Origin: Gammaproteobacteria bacterium
Lineage (GTDB): Bacteria; Pseudomonadota; Gammaproteobacteria; Pseudomonadales; Cellvibrionaceae
Length of the DNA stretch: 64,000 bases
NCBI GenBank assembly: GCA_004173475.1
Contig: SEBU01000004.1
Location: 1 to 64,000, forward strand
Reading direction: 5' to 3'
In this document: positions 22,859 to 31,733 of the stretch, in pieces
Position numbering within the stretch: the first letter of the stretch is position 1
Layout of the letters: each line of letters starts with the position of its first letter
The notes under the pieces: generated by a model
The model's database searches: none
Told to the model about the DNA's origin: nothing
Seen by the model: the letters and a program-made list of their open reading frames with translations, nothing else
Made by a program: the position numbers and the translations under genes

Positions 22859-25389
22859 TATGCAGCCTCCCTCTCGTAAATCATTTCTTCGATCGCATTT
22901 TCAAGCGACAGCCCGCGAGAAATTTTTGTCTTGATGACATGTTCTTCTTCGGGTGTGGTTGAGTAGAGCAACTTTTGAAAATCATTAACGATGAGACGTC
23001 CGATTCCGCGACCACGTGGTGACATGATGAAAACTTCTGAGTAAAGTCCTGCAACCGTGTCTACAGTTTTCATGAGTTCATATACTGATTCATGAACACC
23101 CAGGAAATTACGTTGTTTCAGATTTTCAACTGATGAAGAATCCTGTTTCAAAATTAATTTCGTCGCGGTGTTTTCCAATATTGCGCGGCCGGTGGCTGAC
23201 CCCTCTAGGTCAGAAATAGACTGAGTGACAATCACGATAGAGCCGCCATATTTTCTGAACCGGCGATAACCTGATTCAATAAATTTAGCAACATCACCTT
23301 TATTCAGTAGGTCCCAAGCTTCGTCTATGATTACGAGTTTTTTGCGATTACGTTCACCTAAATAAATTTCTTGTTGGATTTGATAAATAAGTTGAAGTAA
23401 AACGACTTGTTGCAGGTGGACTTTACCCTTTAATTCTTCGAGCTCAAGCACAGTAAATTGATTGGTGAAGCTAACTGTGTTCTTACCGTTAAAGTATCTC
23501 TCGTAGCTCCCGCCCTCTGAAAACGAACCAAGTTGAACACCAATGTCCTTAACCCGCTGATCATCATGGGCAAGGCACTCGTTACGAATGTCCGTTATTG
23601 TCGTTTTGCGGAAGTTAAGCATCCAAACTTTGCGCAAAATGGCCTTAAGAGATTCCGTTTGAAAATCAGTGAGTCGCTCAGTTTGCGCAGCCATTGCCGA
23701 GATTAATCCGACGAGAGCGTCTTCTTCGGCGTCCTCATCGTTTATCTCAAAGTCCGGTGAAATTTCCGGAGGACAAGTCGCTCGTGTCCCATCCAAACTC
23801 ACTACGAGCGGGAATGGATTTAAACACGCGTTAGCGCCACCGCCGAACTGGATGAAGTCCCCCTCGAACACGGAACACAGTTTCTTGTATGAATAACCTA
23901 CATCGATCACCCATACTTGAGCGCCTTCGGACATGTACGACGAAATAATCTCATTCGTGAAAAAGGATTTACCAGCACCAGAGGTGGCGGCAATGATCCC
24001 ATTCTTATTTGTTGGCGAGTCATGCAGGCTAAACGTCATCAGCTGCATATTCCTTGAATACAGGTTTAGATGCGGCGTACCGGTGCCTTTCCACTCGCCA
24101 AATATTGGCAAAAAAGGAGCGGCCTCTTTTGCAGTCACAGTCTTGTGACGTTCAAGGCTAATTACTGCCTTGTAGTCTCCGCAAAAAGGCAGGCAGCTCA
24201 AAAAGATGGGAAACGAGACGGACTTGTCCTCCATTAATTCGAATCGCAGACCTCGCCAAAAATTACGCACGGCCGTTGCAGCAGATTCCGCTTCGTCCTC
24301 AGAGTCAGCAAAAACGCCGACGTGATAGGACAGCCGCACCGGCTTCATGCCTTTGTCAAACGATCCATATAGAACGTTGTGGTCATCGGCAACTTGAACA
24401 AGCTGCGGCAGGAACTTGACTAGCTTCCCTTGCGCCTGGGTTATTGCAAAGCTTCGCTTTGTATCAAGTTTGCTCTTGGTCGCCTGAACATCGGGAAAAT
24501 GGATGGTCGCCGCGATAAAATAATTCTGTGAAACGCTATTCATACGCCCCATTAAATCACCGACCGCATACGAAGCCTCGCCAAAATACATCTGTTGCGG
24601 GCGTCTTTTTGGACTAAGTACTTTCACATACTTTTCGCCAATGCGAATGTTCTTCTTGGAAATTTCAATATCGTTGTCCATGTCTAGGACTTGATAGCAC
24701 AGTGGAGTGTCTTTGTCCCAATCACAAGAGTTGTTGACCCACGACGAGTCCTTGGACCAATTGAGTAGCGTGCCCATCAGGCGAATCCAAGACGATGCTG
24801 TCATAGCGACCGGCTGAAGCATCACATTTTGAAGAGCTGTTCTCACTTTCGTCTTGATCGTAAGAATGTCTTCAATCTCTTCCTGCGTTGGGTCGTTACC
24901 TGAAATTGGAATTCTGATCGTAATGTAAAGTTGAAGGTCATGGACAAGCCCGAGGTCATGTCTGCTCACTCCAGAATCTGATTTAACACTCACCTTTAGC
25001 CTATCCCAAGAGTGCTTCTTGATGAATGAGCCGCGCTGCTCAATAATTTTACCTAAAATTGGCGCAGTGACGTTTCGCCGCAAACTTTTCATAGCGGCTA
25101 TTTCTGGAAGCGTGTCTCTCGAACGAAAAGAAACAATTTGCATCATCGTATTAACAGGATAGTATTCGTTGATGAGGGCTTTAATCTGCTCTTCCATCTT
25201 GTCATTCGGTCCCGGGCATGGGGCACAATGAAACCCGAAACTAACGGACTTTTCTTCCGCCTCTTCGCATTTAAATATTTCATCGTCAATAGAGTACGAA
25301 CGAACAGGAATCATTTTGGAAAATCTAAACTCTTCCGGTATAACTGTTCCATCGGTCTTTTTGAAAATGCTGAAGGGAGTTCTCATCAA
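22858..25389 (-). CDS. traC: TraC, VirB4-family ATPase of the transfer apparatus
   Basis: An 843-residue cytoplasmic or membrane-associated ATPase that powers pilus assembly. Walker A ATSGAGKSFF lies near residues 466-475, Walker B LVIIDEAWDLL near 690, and the VTQSISDLEGS motif follows. The N-terminal half has the TraC-type FGFHCAPCPGPNDKME segment. Length is as expected. It lies downstream of the DsbC-like gene and upstream of the trbI-like gene. Confidence 0.95.
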   Translation of the reverse strand: MMRTPFSIFKKTDGTVIPEEFRFSKMIPVRSYSIDDEIFKCEEAEEKSVSFGFHCAPCPGPNDKMEEQIKALINEYYPVNTMMQIVSFRSRDTLPEIAAMKSLRRNVTAPILGKIIEQRGSFIKKHSWDRLKVSVKSDSGVSRHDLGLVHDLQLYITIRIPISGNDPTQEEIEDILTIKTKVRTALQNVMLQPVAMTASSWIRLMGTLLNWSKDSSWVNNSCDWDKDTPLCYQVLDMDNDIEISKKNIRIGEKYVKVLSPKRRPQQMYFGEASYAVGDLMGRMNSVSQNYFIAATIHFPDVQATKSKLDTKRSFAITQAQGKLVKFLPQLVQVADDHNVLYGSFDKGMKPVRLSYHVGVFADSEDEAESAATAVRNFWRGLRFELMEDKSVSFPIFLSCLPFCGDYKAVISLERHKTVTAKEAAPFLPIFGEWKGTGTPHLNLYSRNMQLMTFSLHDSPTNKNGIIAATSGAGKSFFTNEIISSYMSEGAQVWVIDVGYSYKKLCSVFEGDFIQFGGGANACLNPFPLVVSLDGTRATCPPEISPDFEINDEDAEEDALVGLISAMAAQTERLTDFQTESLKAILRKVWMLNFRKTTITDIRNECLAHDDQRVKDIGVQLGSFSEGGSYERYFNGKNTVSFTNQFTVLELEELKGKVHLQQVVLLQLIYQIQQEIYLGERNRKKLVIIDEAWDLLNKGDVAKFIESGYRRFRKYGGSIVIVTQSISDLEGSATGRAILENTATKLILKQDSSSVENLKQRNFLGVHESVYELMKTVDTVAGLYSEVFIMSPRGRGIGRLIVNDFQKLLYSTTPEEEHVIKTKISRGLSLENAIEEMIYEREAA

Positions 25390-25413
25390 ATTTTTTCCTG
25401 GTTAACTTAAAAA

Positions 25414-26112
25414 TTATTTGCCGTTTTTTATTGCGAGCCACTTCCATAAGTCTGCGGCCCCATACTTAGTTCGGCCATCATCTGCGATCATCCATGGCAC
25501 AGCTTTAATATTAAAGAGAGTCGCTGATAACAAAGTGAGATCGTAGTTTTTCGTATCGCAAGTTTTTTTCTGCTTAAGGTCCTTCAAGGTTTGGTTCAAA
25601 TATGCGTTAAGAGAATCTGATTTGTCTTCGGCGCAGAAAAGAGATTTTGCGTGTAGCTGACTTTTATCGCCTAGAGCAGGAACGACCACCAAATTAAAAG
25701 TGAATTCGTTTGTTTTTTTCTGAGCCTGCTTAACTAATTCTTTGCACAGTGCGCACAGAGGATCCACGAAGACAGTAATCCTGCGAGGGCCATTACCTAG
25801 TGTTATGACATTTAATGCTTTGATGTCTAAACCCATCGCGTCCAAATTAATGTGGCTTGTGCTGTAGGCAATTTCTTTGAGGGAATTTAGAGGGGTTTTA
25901 GTCCATGTATCGACTACAGTACCTTTGATTGCGTACCTTCCGTCAGACGTTACAAATACGATACCGCCACCAGGCTTATCAAACGCTTTGAGGTCTGAAG
26001 TACTAATAGTCTCGTATTTCATTTCAGGCGTAGTGTTCTGACTGTTTGACGAAAACGCTGCCTGAATATTCAAGGAGAGAATCATCGAAATTGCTATCAA
26101 AAGTATTTTCAT
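25414..26112 (-). CDS. DsbC-like disulfide isomerase of the transfer operon
   Basis: About 232 residues. A signal peptide (ILLIAISMILSLNIQAAF) is followed by a DsbC-type N-terminal dimerisation region (DGRYAIKGTVVDTWTKTPLNS) and a thioredoxin domain with the active site VFVDPLCALCKELVK (CxxC = CALC) and cis-proline near KAVPWM. It should sort disulfides in Cys-rich TraU and TraN. ATG at 26112 follows GGGA by about eight bases; the longer TTG start is less likely. In SXT-type operons dsbC precedes traA; here it follows it. Confidence 0.88.
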   Translation of the reverse strand: MKILLIAISMILSLNIQAAFSSNSQNTTPEMKYETISTSDLKAFDKPGGGIVFVTSDGRYAIKGTVVDTWTKTPLNSLKEIAYSTSHINLDAMGLDIKALNVITLGNGPRRITVFVDPLCALCKELVKQAQKKTNEFTFNLVVVPALGDKSQLHAKSLFCAEDKSDSLNAYLNQTLKDLKQKKTCDTKNYDLTLLSATLFNIKAVPWMIADDGRTKYGAADLWKWLAIKNGK

Positions 26113-26130
26113 GAGTAATCCCAAAAGTAT

Positions 26131-26176
26131 TTAACGGCCCAATGGGCCGTTAATTCAACGGCCCATTGGGCCGTTG
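26131..26176. repeat. Paired palindromes between traA and the dsbC-like gene
   Basis: Two nearly perfect palindromes, 26131-26153 (11-base arms) and 26156-26176 (10-base arms), both built on AACGGCCCA/TGGGCCGTT. They are also reverse complements of each other over 19 bases with a five-base AATTC spacer, so the RNA could form two short hairpins or one 19-bp hairpin. Neither is followed by a good T-run. Likely an RNA stabiliser or partial terminator after the pilin gene. Confidence 0.75.
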
Positions 26177-26187
26177 TTTTGCAAAGC

Positions 26188-26577
26188 TTAGAAACCACTG
26201 CTGAACGTGATTACTGCGCTGTTAACATTTGCTGCTTGCTCTAAAGTCGCGGTGAAGATACTGCCTAAAATTGTTGGAGTGTTGTACAAGCCAACGCCGC
26301 CACCAATACCTATCGCAAATGCCATTAGAGATTGGCGAGCGATACCTGCAATAATTCCCACAAGCACCATGGTCGCGCACACTACTGCACCCAATGTCCC
26401 CTGAATTACTTCAGTTAACCATGTCAAAATGTCTGCGAATGTTGCGGAGGCACCTGTAGTAGAAGCATTTGCCTCTAAAAGGAGAAATCCACCAGCAACC
26501 ATAACGGCCATGGTAAGAGAGGCGAAGTTCTTTGCTTTGGAAACAACAAGCGGACGGTTCATTCTTAAAGTCATCAT
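26188..26577 (-). CDS. traA: TraA-like pilin precursor
   Basis: A 129-residue prepilin. A basic leader is followed by a hydrophobic signal segment (LTMAVMVAGGFLLLEANA), a short mature N-terminus and two membrane helices (TLGAVVCATMVLVGIIAGIA and LMAFAIGIGGGVGLYNTPTI), the two-helix layout of F-type TraA/VirB2 pilins. The true start may be one of three closely spaced Met codons. It lies between traV and the DsbC-like gene, followed by paired palindromes that may raise its mRNA level over downstream genes. Confidence 0.82.
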   Translation of the reverse strand: MMTLRMNRPLVVSKAKNFASLTMAVMVAGGFLLLEANASTTGASATFADILTWLTEVIQGTLGAVVCATMVLVGIIAGIARQSLMAFAIGIGGGVGLYNTPTILGSIFTATLEQAANVNSAVITFSSGF

Positions 26578-26596
26578 AACGGCATTACCTTTTTAT

Positions 26597-27100
26597 TTAC
26601 GGTGTGTGTTTACTGGAGTCTTCCAGCGGTCTGTAAACTCTGGACTCTGCATCTGCAGCAGCCTCAGATTTTCCAATCACCCACCGCCGCGCTTCGACTT
26701 CCGAATACAGGTAACCTGGAGAAATTAAGACTCCAGAATCCTCCCAGGAGGACACCCATATCCGCATGACGACGGACGGTGTGCGAATAGGAACTGTTTG
26801 ATCCAAATTTGGCGTGACAAAAGTGTCTATCACTGGATCAGAATTTCCTTTACCATTTTTACTACTATGTCCTTTAGGAAAGTCGTCTCGACTTGTCTTT
26901 TCAGAGACGTTGTTCGATGCAGCTTGAGTCTTTCTAATTTCGACTGCAGGGTCCGCACCTCCATTACTGAGTTGGTAGACGTCCCTCGCAGACGTACATC
27001 CGGCACCGGTTCCAGTTTTGTTACAGCTGAAGTCGCTCTTACCAAGTGCTGTACAGGCTGACATTGAAAAGACTATTAAGACTAATATGAGGTGTTTCAT
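26597..27100 (-). CDS. traV: TraV, outer-membrane core lipoprotein
   Basis: A 167-residue lipoprotein with signal LILVLIVFSMSAC (lipobox MSAC) and the characteristic FSCNKTGTGAGCTSARDVYQLSNGG motif split over residues 25-50, matching TraV (VirB7-like). The end of the protein (MRIWVSSWEDSGVLISPGYLYSEV) is also TraV-like. It forms the outer-membrane core with TraK and TraB. It starts two bases past the traB stop. Confidence 0.92.
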   Translation of the reverse strand: MKHLILVLIVFSMSACTALGKSDFSCNKTGTGAGCTSARDVYQLSNGGADPAVEIRKTQAASNNVSEKTSRDDFPKGHSSKNGKGNSDPVIDTFVTPNLDQTVPIRTPSVVMRIWVSSWEDSGVLISPGYLYSEVEARRWVIGKSEAAADAESRVYRPLEDSSKHTP

Positions 27101-27102
27101 TC

Positions 27103-28539
27103 CTACTTCTCCACTTTGGCGACCGGACTTCCAGAGCCAGTACTTTTCTTGTCAAGTTTCTTTCTCATAGACTGCTTCGTTAACTTAATTCCTGCGGTCA
27201 AGAAAATATCCACCTGACGACCGGGCTCGATCTCAATTACAGGGAACATTTGGTCAGCGAGACCCATGTAATATTCTGAAATTCTCTCAAACGATTTTGA
27301 CATTCCCGAAGCCGCGCCGTGTTGCAGAGCACCGTCACTAAAGTTTTGTTGATACGGCACCTTATTTCCAACATTTGCGCCGGTCTGGAGCGTAGGCACT
27401 TGAGATGTGTCAAACGCTTCTCCGAGCCCACTAAGGAATCCAGCTGCGGTTGTTCGTGCAATCAACGCGCCCGAGCGCAGTACTAGTATGCCGTGCAGCC
27501 CCGCCATCCCGTCTTCGCCATTTACGAATGCTGGCAACGACGTATCTATGTAGTTGTCATTTTCCGCCATACAGCTAATTCTTTCGCCACGAAGCATCAT
27601 TCTTTCCGAGGATAATTCCCCATAGCCGCTTACTGAGACAAAGCACTCGGAAATGTCCACATATCGTCCATTTGGAAGCACGGCTTCATGCTGTACTCGA
27701 CCAATAATCGGGAACGGATCTTTCTTTGAGTTCATCCCAGTCGCCCCCACAGCGCCATTCAATGTAATGGCCTTAATGAGGGTTCCTGTAGGTAGATAAA
27801 CAGTTTCAGTCTCATCTTCCGTCTCGATCGGCTTGGGATTTTCAGAAGTAAAAATCTCAATCCTTTCAGAGTCCACCGAATTGCTAGACGGCGCAATGGG
27901 ACTGTCAGCACTTGCAGCACGAACAGGCGGCTCCCTGAACAAGTAACTAGCATCGTTAGGGTCAATTTTAGGCGCAAGGACTTCTGGCACCGTTTCACGC
28001 GCCTGTTTGGAATCCTCTTTTGCTTTGGCAATTTTCTGATCATCGGTGAGCGTCACGTCAGAGGGGCTGACTGGCTCGTTAGAGGTGGCCTCTTTTGGAA
28101 GACCAATTCCACCGGCCTTAATATCTTCTACATCCCAACCAAGTTGCTTCGCGGCACCGTTTAGTTTCAGAATTTGCTGTTTTAGCTTATCGACTTCTTG
28201 CGTTACGTCAGGATCATTGCCGCGTCGTTTATTGATTTCCTTTAAATTGCTATCGGCTTTTTCTTGATTGGCCGTCAGTTTGTCGAGCTTGTTGTTCAGT
28301 GATTTCAGCTCAGCGTTCATTGCATCAGCGCCTAAAGATCTTGTATTAGTCTCAACTAACGCAACGGGTTTGGTCCTACCAAGCGCCCGATCTTTCATCG
28401 AAACCTTCGTATCCCCAGATTTGACCAACGCCACTACCAGCATAAGAGCAGCAAACGAAACAACGATCACCGTCATCTTTTTGTGCTGAGGTGACATCGA
28501 TTCAAACATCCCCGCAAAAGGATTTTTAAATTTAGACAT
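27103..28539 (-). CDS. traB: TraB, VirB10-like scaffold protein
   Basis: A 478-residue inner-membrane-anchored protein spanning the periplasm. One membrane helix near residues 22-40, a coiled coil (MNAELKSLNNKLDKLTANQE), a Pro/Ser-rich linker, and a C-terminal VirB10/TrbI beta-barrel domain containing VYLPTGTLIKAITLNGAVGATG, RISCMAENDNY and QVDIFLTAGIKL. It couples ATP-driven inner-membrane parts to the TraK/TraV outer ring. It abuts the traK stop. Confidence 0.93.
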   Translation of the reverse strand: MSKFKNPFAGMFESMSPQHKKMTVIVVSFAALMLVVALVKSGDTKVSMKDRALGRTKPVALVETNTRSLGADAMNAELKSLNNKLDKLTANQEKADSNLKEINKRRGNDPDVTQEVDKLKQQILKLNGAAKQLGWDVEDIKAGGIGLPKEATSNEPVSPSDVTLTDDQKIAKAKEDSKQARETVPEVLAPKIDPNDASYLFREPPVRAASADSPIAPSSNSVDSERIEIFTSENPKPIETEDETETVYLPTGTLIKAITLNGAVGATGMNSKKDPFPIIGRVQHEAVLPNGRYVDISECFVSVSGYGELSSERMMLRGERISCMAENDNYIDTSLPAFVNGEDGMAGLHGILVLRSGALIARTTAAGFLSGLGEAFDTSQVPTLQTGANVGNKVPYQQNFSDGALQHGAASGMSKSFERISEYYMGLADQMFPVIEIEPGRQVDIFLTAGIKLTKQSMRKKLDKKSTGSGSPVAKVEK

Positions 28540-29469
28540 TTAAAATTCTCCAGCGGTAATTAGAGATGGTCGCTTAGGTTGCTTTTCCTTAATGGACTGC
28601 CTTTTTCGGACGACGTATACCTCTGACTTTTTGCCTGGCTGTAGCGTGTGGGAAGGAAATGCTGACACGGCAGCAACATCCCAGTCCCCGCAAGATGCTT
28701 CTGAAAATTCGATCGGCTTGTCCGATGTGTTTGTCAACACTCCTATAAATACTGAAAGGTTGTGACCAGTCAGCATTTGTCCTACAAGAAAATTTGCATC
28801 TAGACCGGCTTGCCTACAACGAGGTAGCTCACCCTCTACCGCGTTCTGAAATTTATATCCCGTAGGAAGTTTTCCTAACGCCAATGTTCGCAAGAGTTCT
28901 TCTAACGTCGAAAGATATGGCTGAGCTTTTTCCCATTTTTCTGCAACCAGATTTTGTGAAGTCGACTGAGACTGACTCCCTGAGTTGCGAAGGGTTATTT
29001 CACGAGGAGGAATTTCCTGAGGTATCAACGTTATGCTGATTGCCTCTTCCTGACTATCGCCCTCGGTGATAAAGACTGAGAGTGGCGAACTGTCTTTTGT
29101 GATTACGTAAAGCACATTGTCTTTAACGGTAACCGCGCCTTTCTGCGTAGCCATTGCTTTGGGTTCGCTATATGGAGTTACGATTCGATTCATGTATCCT
29201 TTTGAGATTGAAATGATCTCATTAACACCTGGGCGAATATTTATCTGCGTATCGTTGTTAATTAAAAGCTTTCCGTTACCCACAGTATTTTGCGTCGGTG
29301 CTTTAGCCACGTTTGCTTTAGCAACACTCGCCGGCACTGACGGAATACCTGCATAGTTGTCAACTATTGGTGAAATTGGTATGGCGTCTATCGCTAACGC
29401 AGATGGATTTACTAATGCAGAACATATTGCTGCGAAGCTCAAGAGTGCTTTCAAAGAACGTAGTCTCAT
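28540..29469 (-). CDS. traK: TraK, VirB9-like secretin component
   Basis: A 309-residue exported protein with signal peptide (LLSFAAICSALVNPSALA). The N-terminal part NIRPGVNEIISISKGYMNRIVTPY is typical of TraK, and the C-terminal part contains HNLSVFIGVLTNTSDKPIEF, where TraK contacts TraV. It forms the outer-membrane core with TraV and TraB. Its ATG overlaps the traE stop. Confidence 0.9.
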   Translation of the reverse strand: MRLRSLKALLSFAAICSALVNPSALAIDAIPISPIVDNYAGIPSVPASVAKANVAKAPTQNTVGNGKLLINNDTQINIRPGVNEIISISKGYMNRIVTPYSEPKAMATQKGAVTVKDNVLYVITKDSSPLSVFITEGDSQEEAISITLIPQEIPPREITLRNSGSQSQSTSQNLVAEKWEKAQPYLSTLEELLRTLALGKLPTGYKFQNAVEGELPRCRQAGLDANFLVGQMLTGHNLSVFIGVLTNTSDKPIEFSEASCGDWDVAAVSAFPSHTLQPGKKSEVYVVRKRQSIKEKQPKRPSLITAGEF

Positions 29470-30080
29470 TGCTCAGATTCCTTTTTCGTCTTTGCGTCAT
29501 CTTTAGCAAGCTCACTGACGGTTTTCGCATTGCCAACATAATTTGTGGTGAAGTTAATTTGCGGCGCGTAGTTGCGAATTCGAATTTCGTACTCAAATGT
29601 TCGAATGCTTTTGACTTCGGTGGCATTTCCGCTTTTTTGAAACATTTGTCCAGTGACAAACACTCGATTAGTTTCGGATTCGTAAAAGACTGACTCGGGC
29701 TCAAAACGAATTGTGACTCTGTCGTCCTTAATATTTTTGGCCTGAATGTTCATTTCATCGACCATGTCCACGTATACCTTCGGTGACATAATCGGCTTTA
29801 ATCTTTCGATAATAAAATCAATGTTTTTCGGAGTGATATTCCCTTGTAGTTGGGCCAGATAAAGCCCCCAGGATTCCATGTAAGACTGGCTTCCTTTACT
29901 TTGTGTTACCCATGCGTCTGAGCCTAGTGTTTGGGGTTGTAAAATTATTTTTTCCTCTTTGTTGCCGCTGATAAAAAGCGTAACAAGAAGTGAACAAGCC
30001 AAAATCAGATTCAAAAAACTGCTGTACTTATTAACAACAATTGCGCCATCTAATGACGCAGCATATTTTTTCCATTCCAT
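29466..30080 (-). CDS. traE: TraE, VirB8-like inner-membrane protein
   Basis: A 204-residue protein with one membrane helix (LNLILACSLLVTLFI) and a periplasmic domain containing ESWGLYLAQLQGNITPKN, FEPESVFY and VFVTGQMFQK, the TraE pattern. It nucleates assembly of the inner-membrane complex. Its start overlaps the traL stop and its end overlaps traK. Confidence 0.93.
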   Translation of the reverse strand: MEWKKYAASLDGAIVVNKYSSFLNLILACSLLVTLFISGNKEEKIILQPQTLGSDAWVTQSKGSQSYMESWGLYLAQLQGNITPKNIDFIIERLKPIMSPKVYVDMVDEMNIQAKNIKDDRVTIRFEPESVFYESETNRVFVTGQMFQKSGNATEVKSIRTFEYEIRIRNYAPQINFTTNYVGNAKTVSELAKDDAKTKKESEQ

Positions 30081-30364
30081 TACGGTAACAGCCTCTTAAC
30101 ATACGGATTAAGCATCACCCGGGAACCGCTCACATCAAGTCCAAAGTTATATAGAGCGTGCATAAAAAATCCGTCTGGATTTCCATCGCGATATTTTCGG
30201 TACACCTTAGTGAGTAGTAGTCCAATGACGGTGCAGATGAACGCTTTGCCCATCATAATTCCTACGCAAAGACCAATTAGTGGCGGTGCGGCCTCGTCAA
30301 CTGACCATCTTAAAATGTAGGGCGGGTTATCGATCGTGTTAGGTACGTTTATGAGTTCTGACAT
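30080..30364 (-). CDS. traL: TraL, VirB3-like protein
   Basis: A 94-residue inner-membrane protein with the TraL layout: a polar N-terminus (IPNTIDNPP-like, here VPNTIDNPPYILRWSVDE), two adjacent membrane segments, a KVYRKYRDGNPDGFFMHALYNFG motif and a C-terminal NPYVKRLLP. AACGAGGAATCATGC gives the ribosome site. It is the first of the traLEKBVA run, after a 164-base spacer that may hold a promoter. Confidence 0.92.
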   Translation of the reverse strand: MSELINVPNTIDNPPYILRWSVDEAAPPLIGLCVGIMMGKAFICTVIGLLLTKVYRKYRDGNPDGFFMHALYNFGLDVSGSRVMLNPYVKRLLP

Positions 30365-30528
30365 GCATGATTCCTCGTTATTGAGGTTATTATTAGGCAG
30401 TCAGCTCACATTTCTTTTACGGAAGTACCCCTATTTATGTGTTAATTCATTTATTCTTTTCTTTTCGAATTTTTATAAAGTTAATTTGAACTCATCTGGC
30501 GATCACGTCCTGTCAGGCGTGCATGCGA

Positions 30529-31182
30529 CTAGAAACGTTTCTGCATATTGCCAAGAAATATGCCGATGAAAATACACATAAAAACCCCTTGGAAAGGCAT
30601 CACTAAAGGGTCGATGGGATAAGGCATGAGAAAGACAGCGATCTGAATTACAACCACCCAACCCGTGGCAGCGTATGACCAGCGGTGAAGAATAGAAGAC
30701 GAATAAGCGAAACCCTCTCGCTTAACTTTCCAGGAACATATGCCGTCGATAATCGCTGGTATGAGTAAAATTAGAAGAAACGGCAACCACATTCGCATCA
30801 CGACGAATCGTTGTGAAAAGTGGTAGAAAATTTTTGCCAGGGCACGCATGCGTCCATCTATCCAAGTAAAATATCCTGCACCGAAGTTCTCCCATCCTTT
30901 TGCTTGTTTGCGCTCTGACGGAGGAATTAGATGGTCATGTGCTGCTTTATAAAATCCGTTATCAATTAAATTTCTTTTGTAAATATCATGAGCCCTAGAC
31001 TTTATCCATTCTGACTCAGATTGCCCCATCCTTCCTTCGATCAATTTACTTTCTCTGTCAATGACAGTGTCCATCCAATTGCCAGGAATAAGAACGAGTA
31101 CTATTACGGCCTCAATGAGTAGAACCCAGATGATTACCCATAGAGGTCGTTTCATTAAGCTGCTTGTGCCGTCTTCGGCCAT
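30529..31182 (-). CDS. DUF4400-family integral membrane protein of conjugative elements
   Basis: A 217-residue protein with four membrane segments (WVIIWVLLIEAVIVLVLI; LPFLLILLIPAIIDGI; AATGWVVVIQIAVFLM; MPFQGVFMCIFIGIFLGNM) and a periplasmic FYHFSQRFVVMRMWLPF element. Similar DUF4400-type proteins lie next to traD in SXT/R391-like ICEs; function is unknown but coupling-protein support is plausible. AAGGAG precedes the ATG. Confidence 0.7.
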   Translation of the reverse strand: MAEDGTSSLMKRPLWVIIWVLLIEAVIVLVLIPGNWMDTVIDRESKLIEGRMGQSESEWIKSRAHDIYKRNLIDNGFYKAAHDHLIPPSERKQAKGWENFGAGYFTWIDGRMRALAKIFYHFSQRFVVMRMWLPFLLILLIPAIIDGICSWKVKREGFAYSSSILHRWSYAATGWVVVIQIAVFLMPYPIDPLVMPFQGVFMCIFIGIFLGNMQKRF

Positions 31183-31183
31183 A

Positions 31184-31732
31184 TCAAACTCCTTGGTCGT
31201 TACTCAATTGCAGCGAAGAAGATTCTCTTAACAAAATTCGAGAAATATTTTTTGGTATAATGAATCGCTCGAATGCAATTTCATTTTCCTTCCGATAGTT
31301 TACTGAGCACGTGAATGTATTACGTGCTTTCATCCAGCAGTCAAGCGGCGTGCCAGTGTTCAGATCCCAGCTTGAGCCGTCCGAGGAATTTAATTTTAGG
31401 TGGATAAATTTTTCCATGATCTTTCTGAACGCGGTCATGAACACTACTAGACATTCAACGGGACGAACGTTAGATCGGTTTTTTTCGATAGTCGAATAGT
31501 AAATCTGTAGGGATTCTCTAATAGCGTATATTTCTACGGGTAGACCATTAACATTTACACTTAGCGAAAAAAAATATGTTAATTTCGAGAACATTAAATC
31601 AATAGTTTTCCAAAATCCGGCTAGATGCTCGTAAGCAACTATCAAGTCAGAATTTTCTCCACACAAAAAACTGCCATCTAAACATTCGACAACTTGTGAA
31701 TTTCTTATTTCGAATTTCAAATTATTTTCCAT
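31184..31732 (-). CDS. Hypothetical protein between traD and the DUF4400 gene
   Basis: A 182-residue protein of unknown family. The frame is open to 31798, but ATG at 31732 lies directly after the traD stop codon, so coupled initiation there is more credible. The sequence is rich in Phe and Ser (LMFSKLTYFFSLSVNVNGLPVEIYAIRESLQIYYS) with no membrane helix or catalytic motif. It lies within the tra operon, so a transfer-linked role is inferred from context only. Confidence 0.55.
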   Translation of the reverse strand: MENNLKFEIRNSQVVECLDGSFLCGENSDLIVAYEHLAGFWKTIDLMFSKLTYFFSLSVNVNGLPVEIYAIRESLQIYYSTIEKNRSNVRPVECLVVFMTAFRKIMEKFIHLKLNSSDGSSWDLNTGTPLDCWMKARNTFTCSVNYRKENEIAFERFIIPKNISRILLRESSSLQLSNDQGV

Positions 31733-31733
31733 A

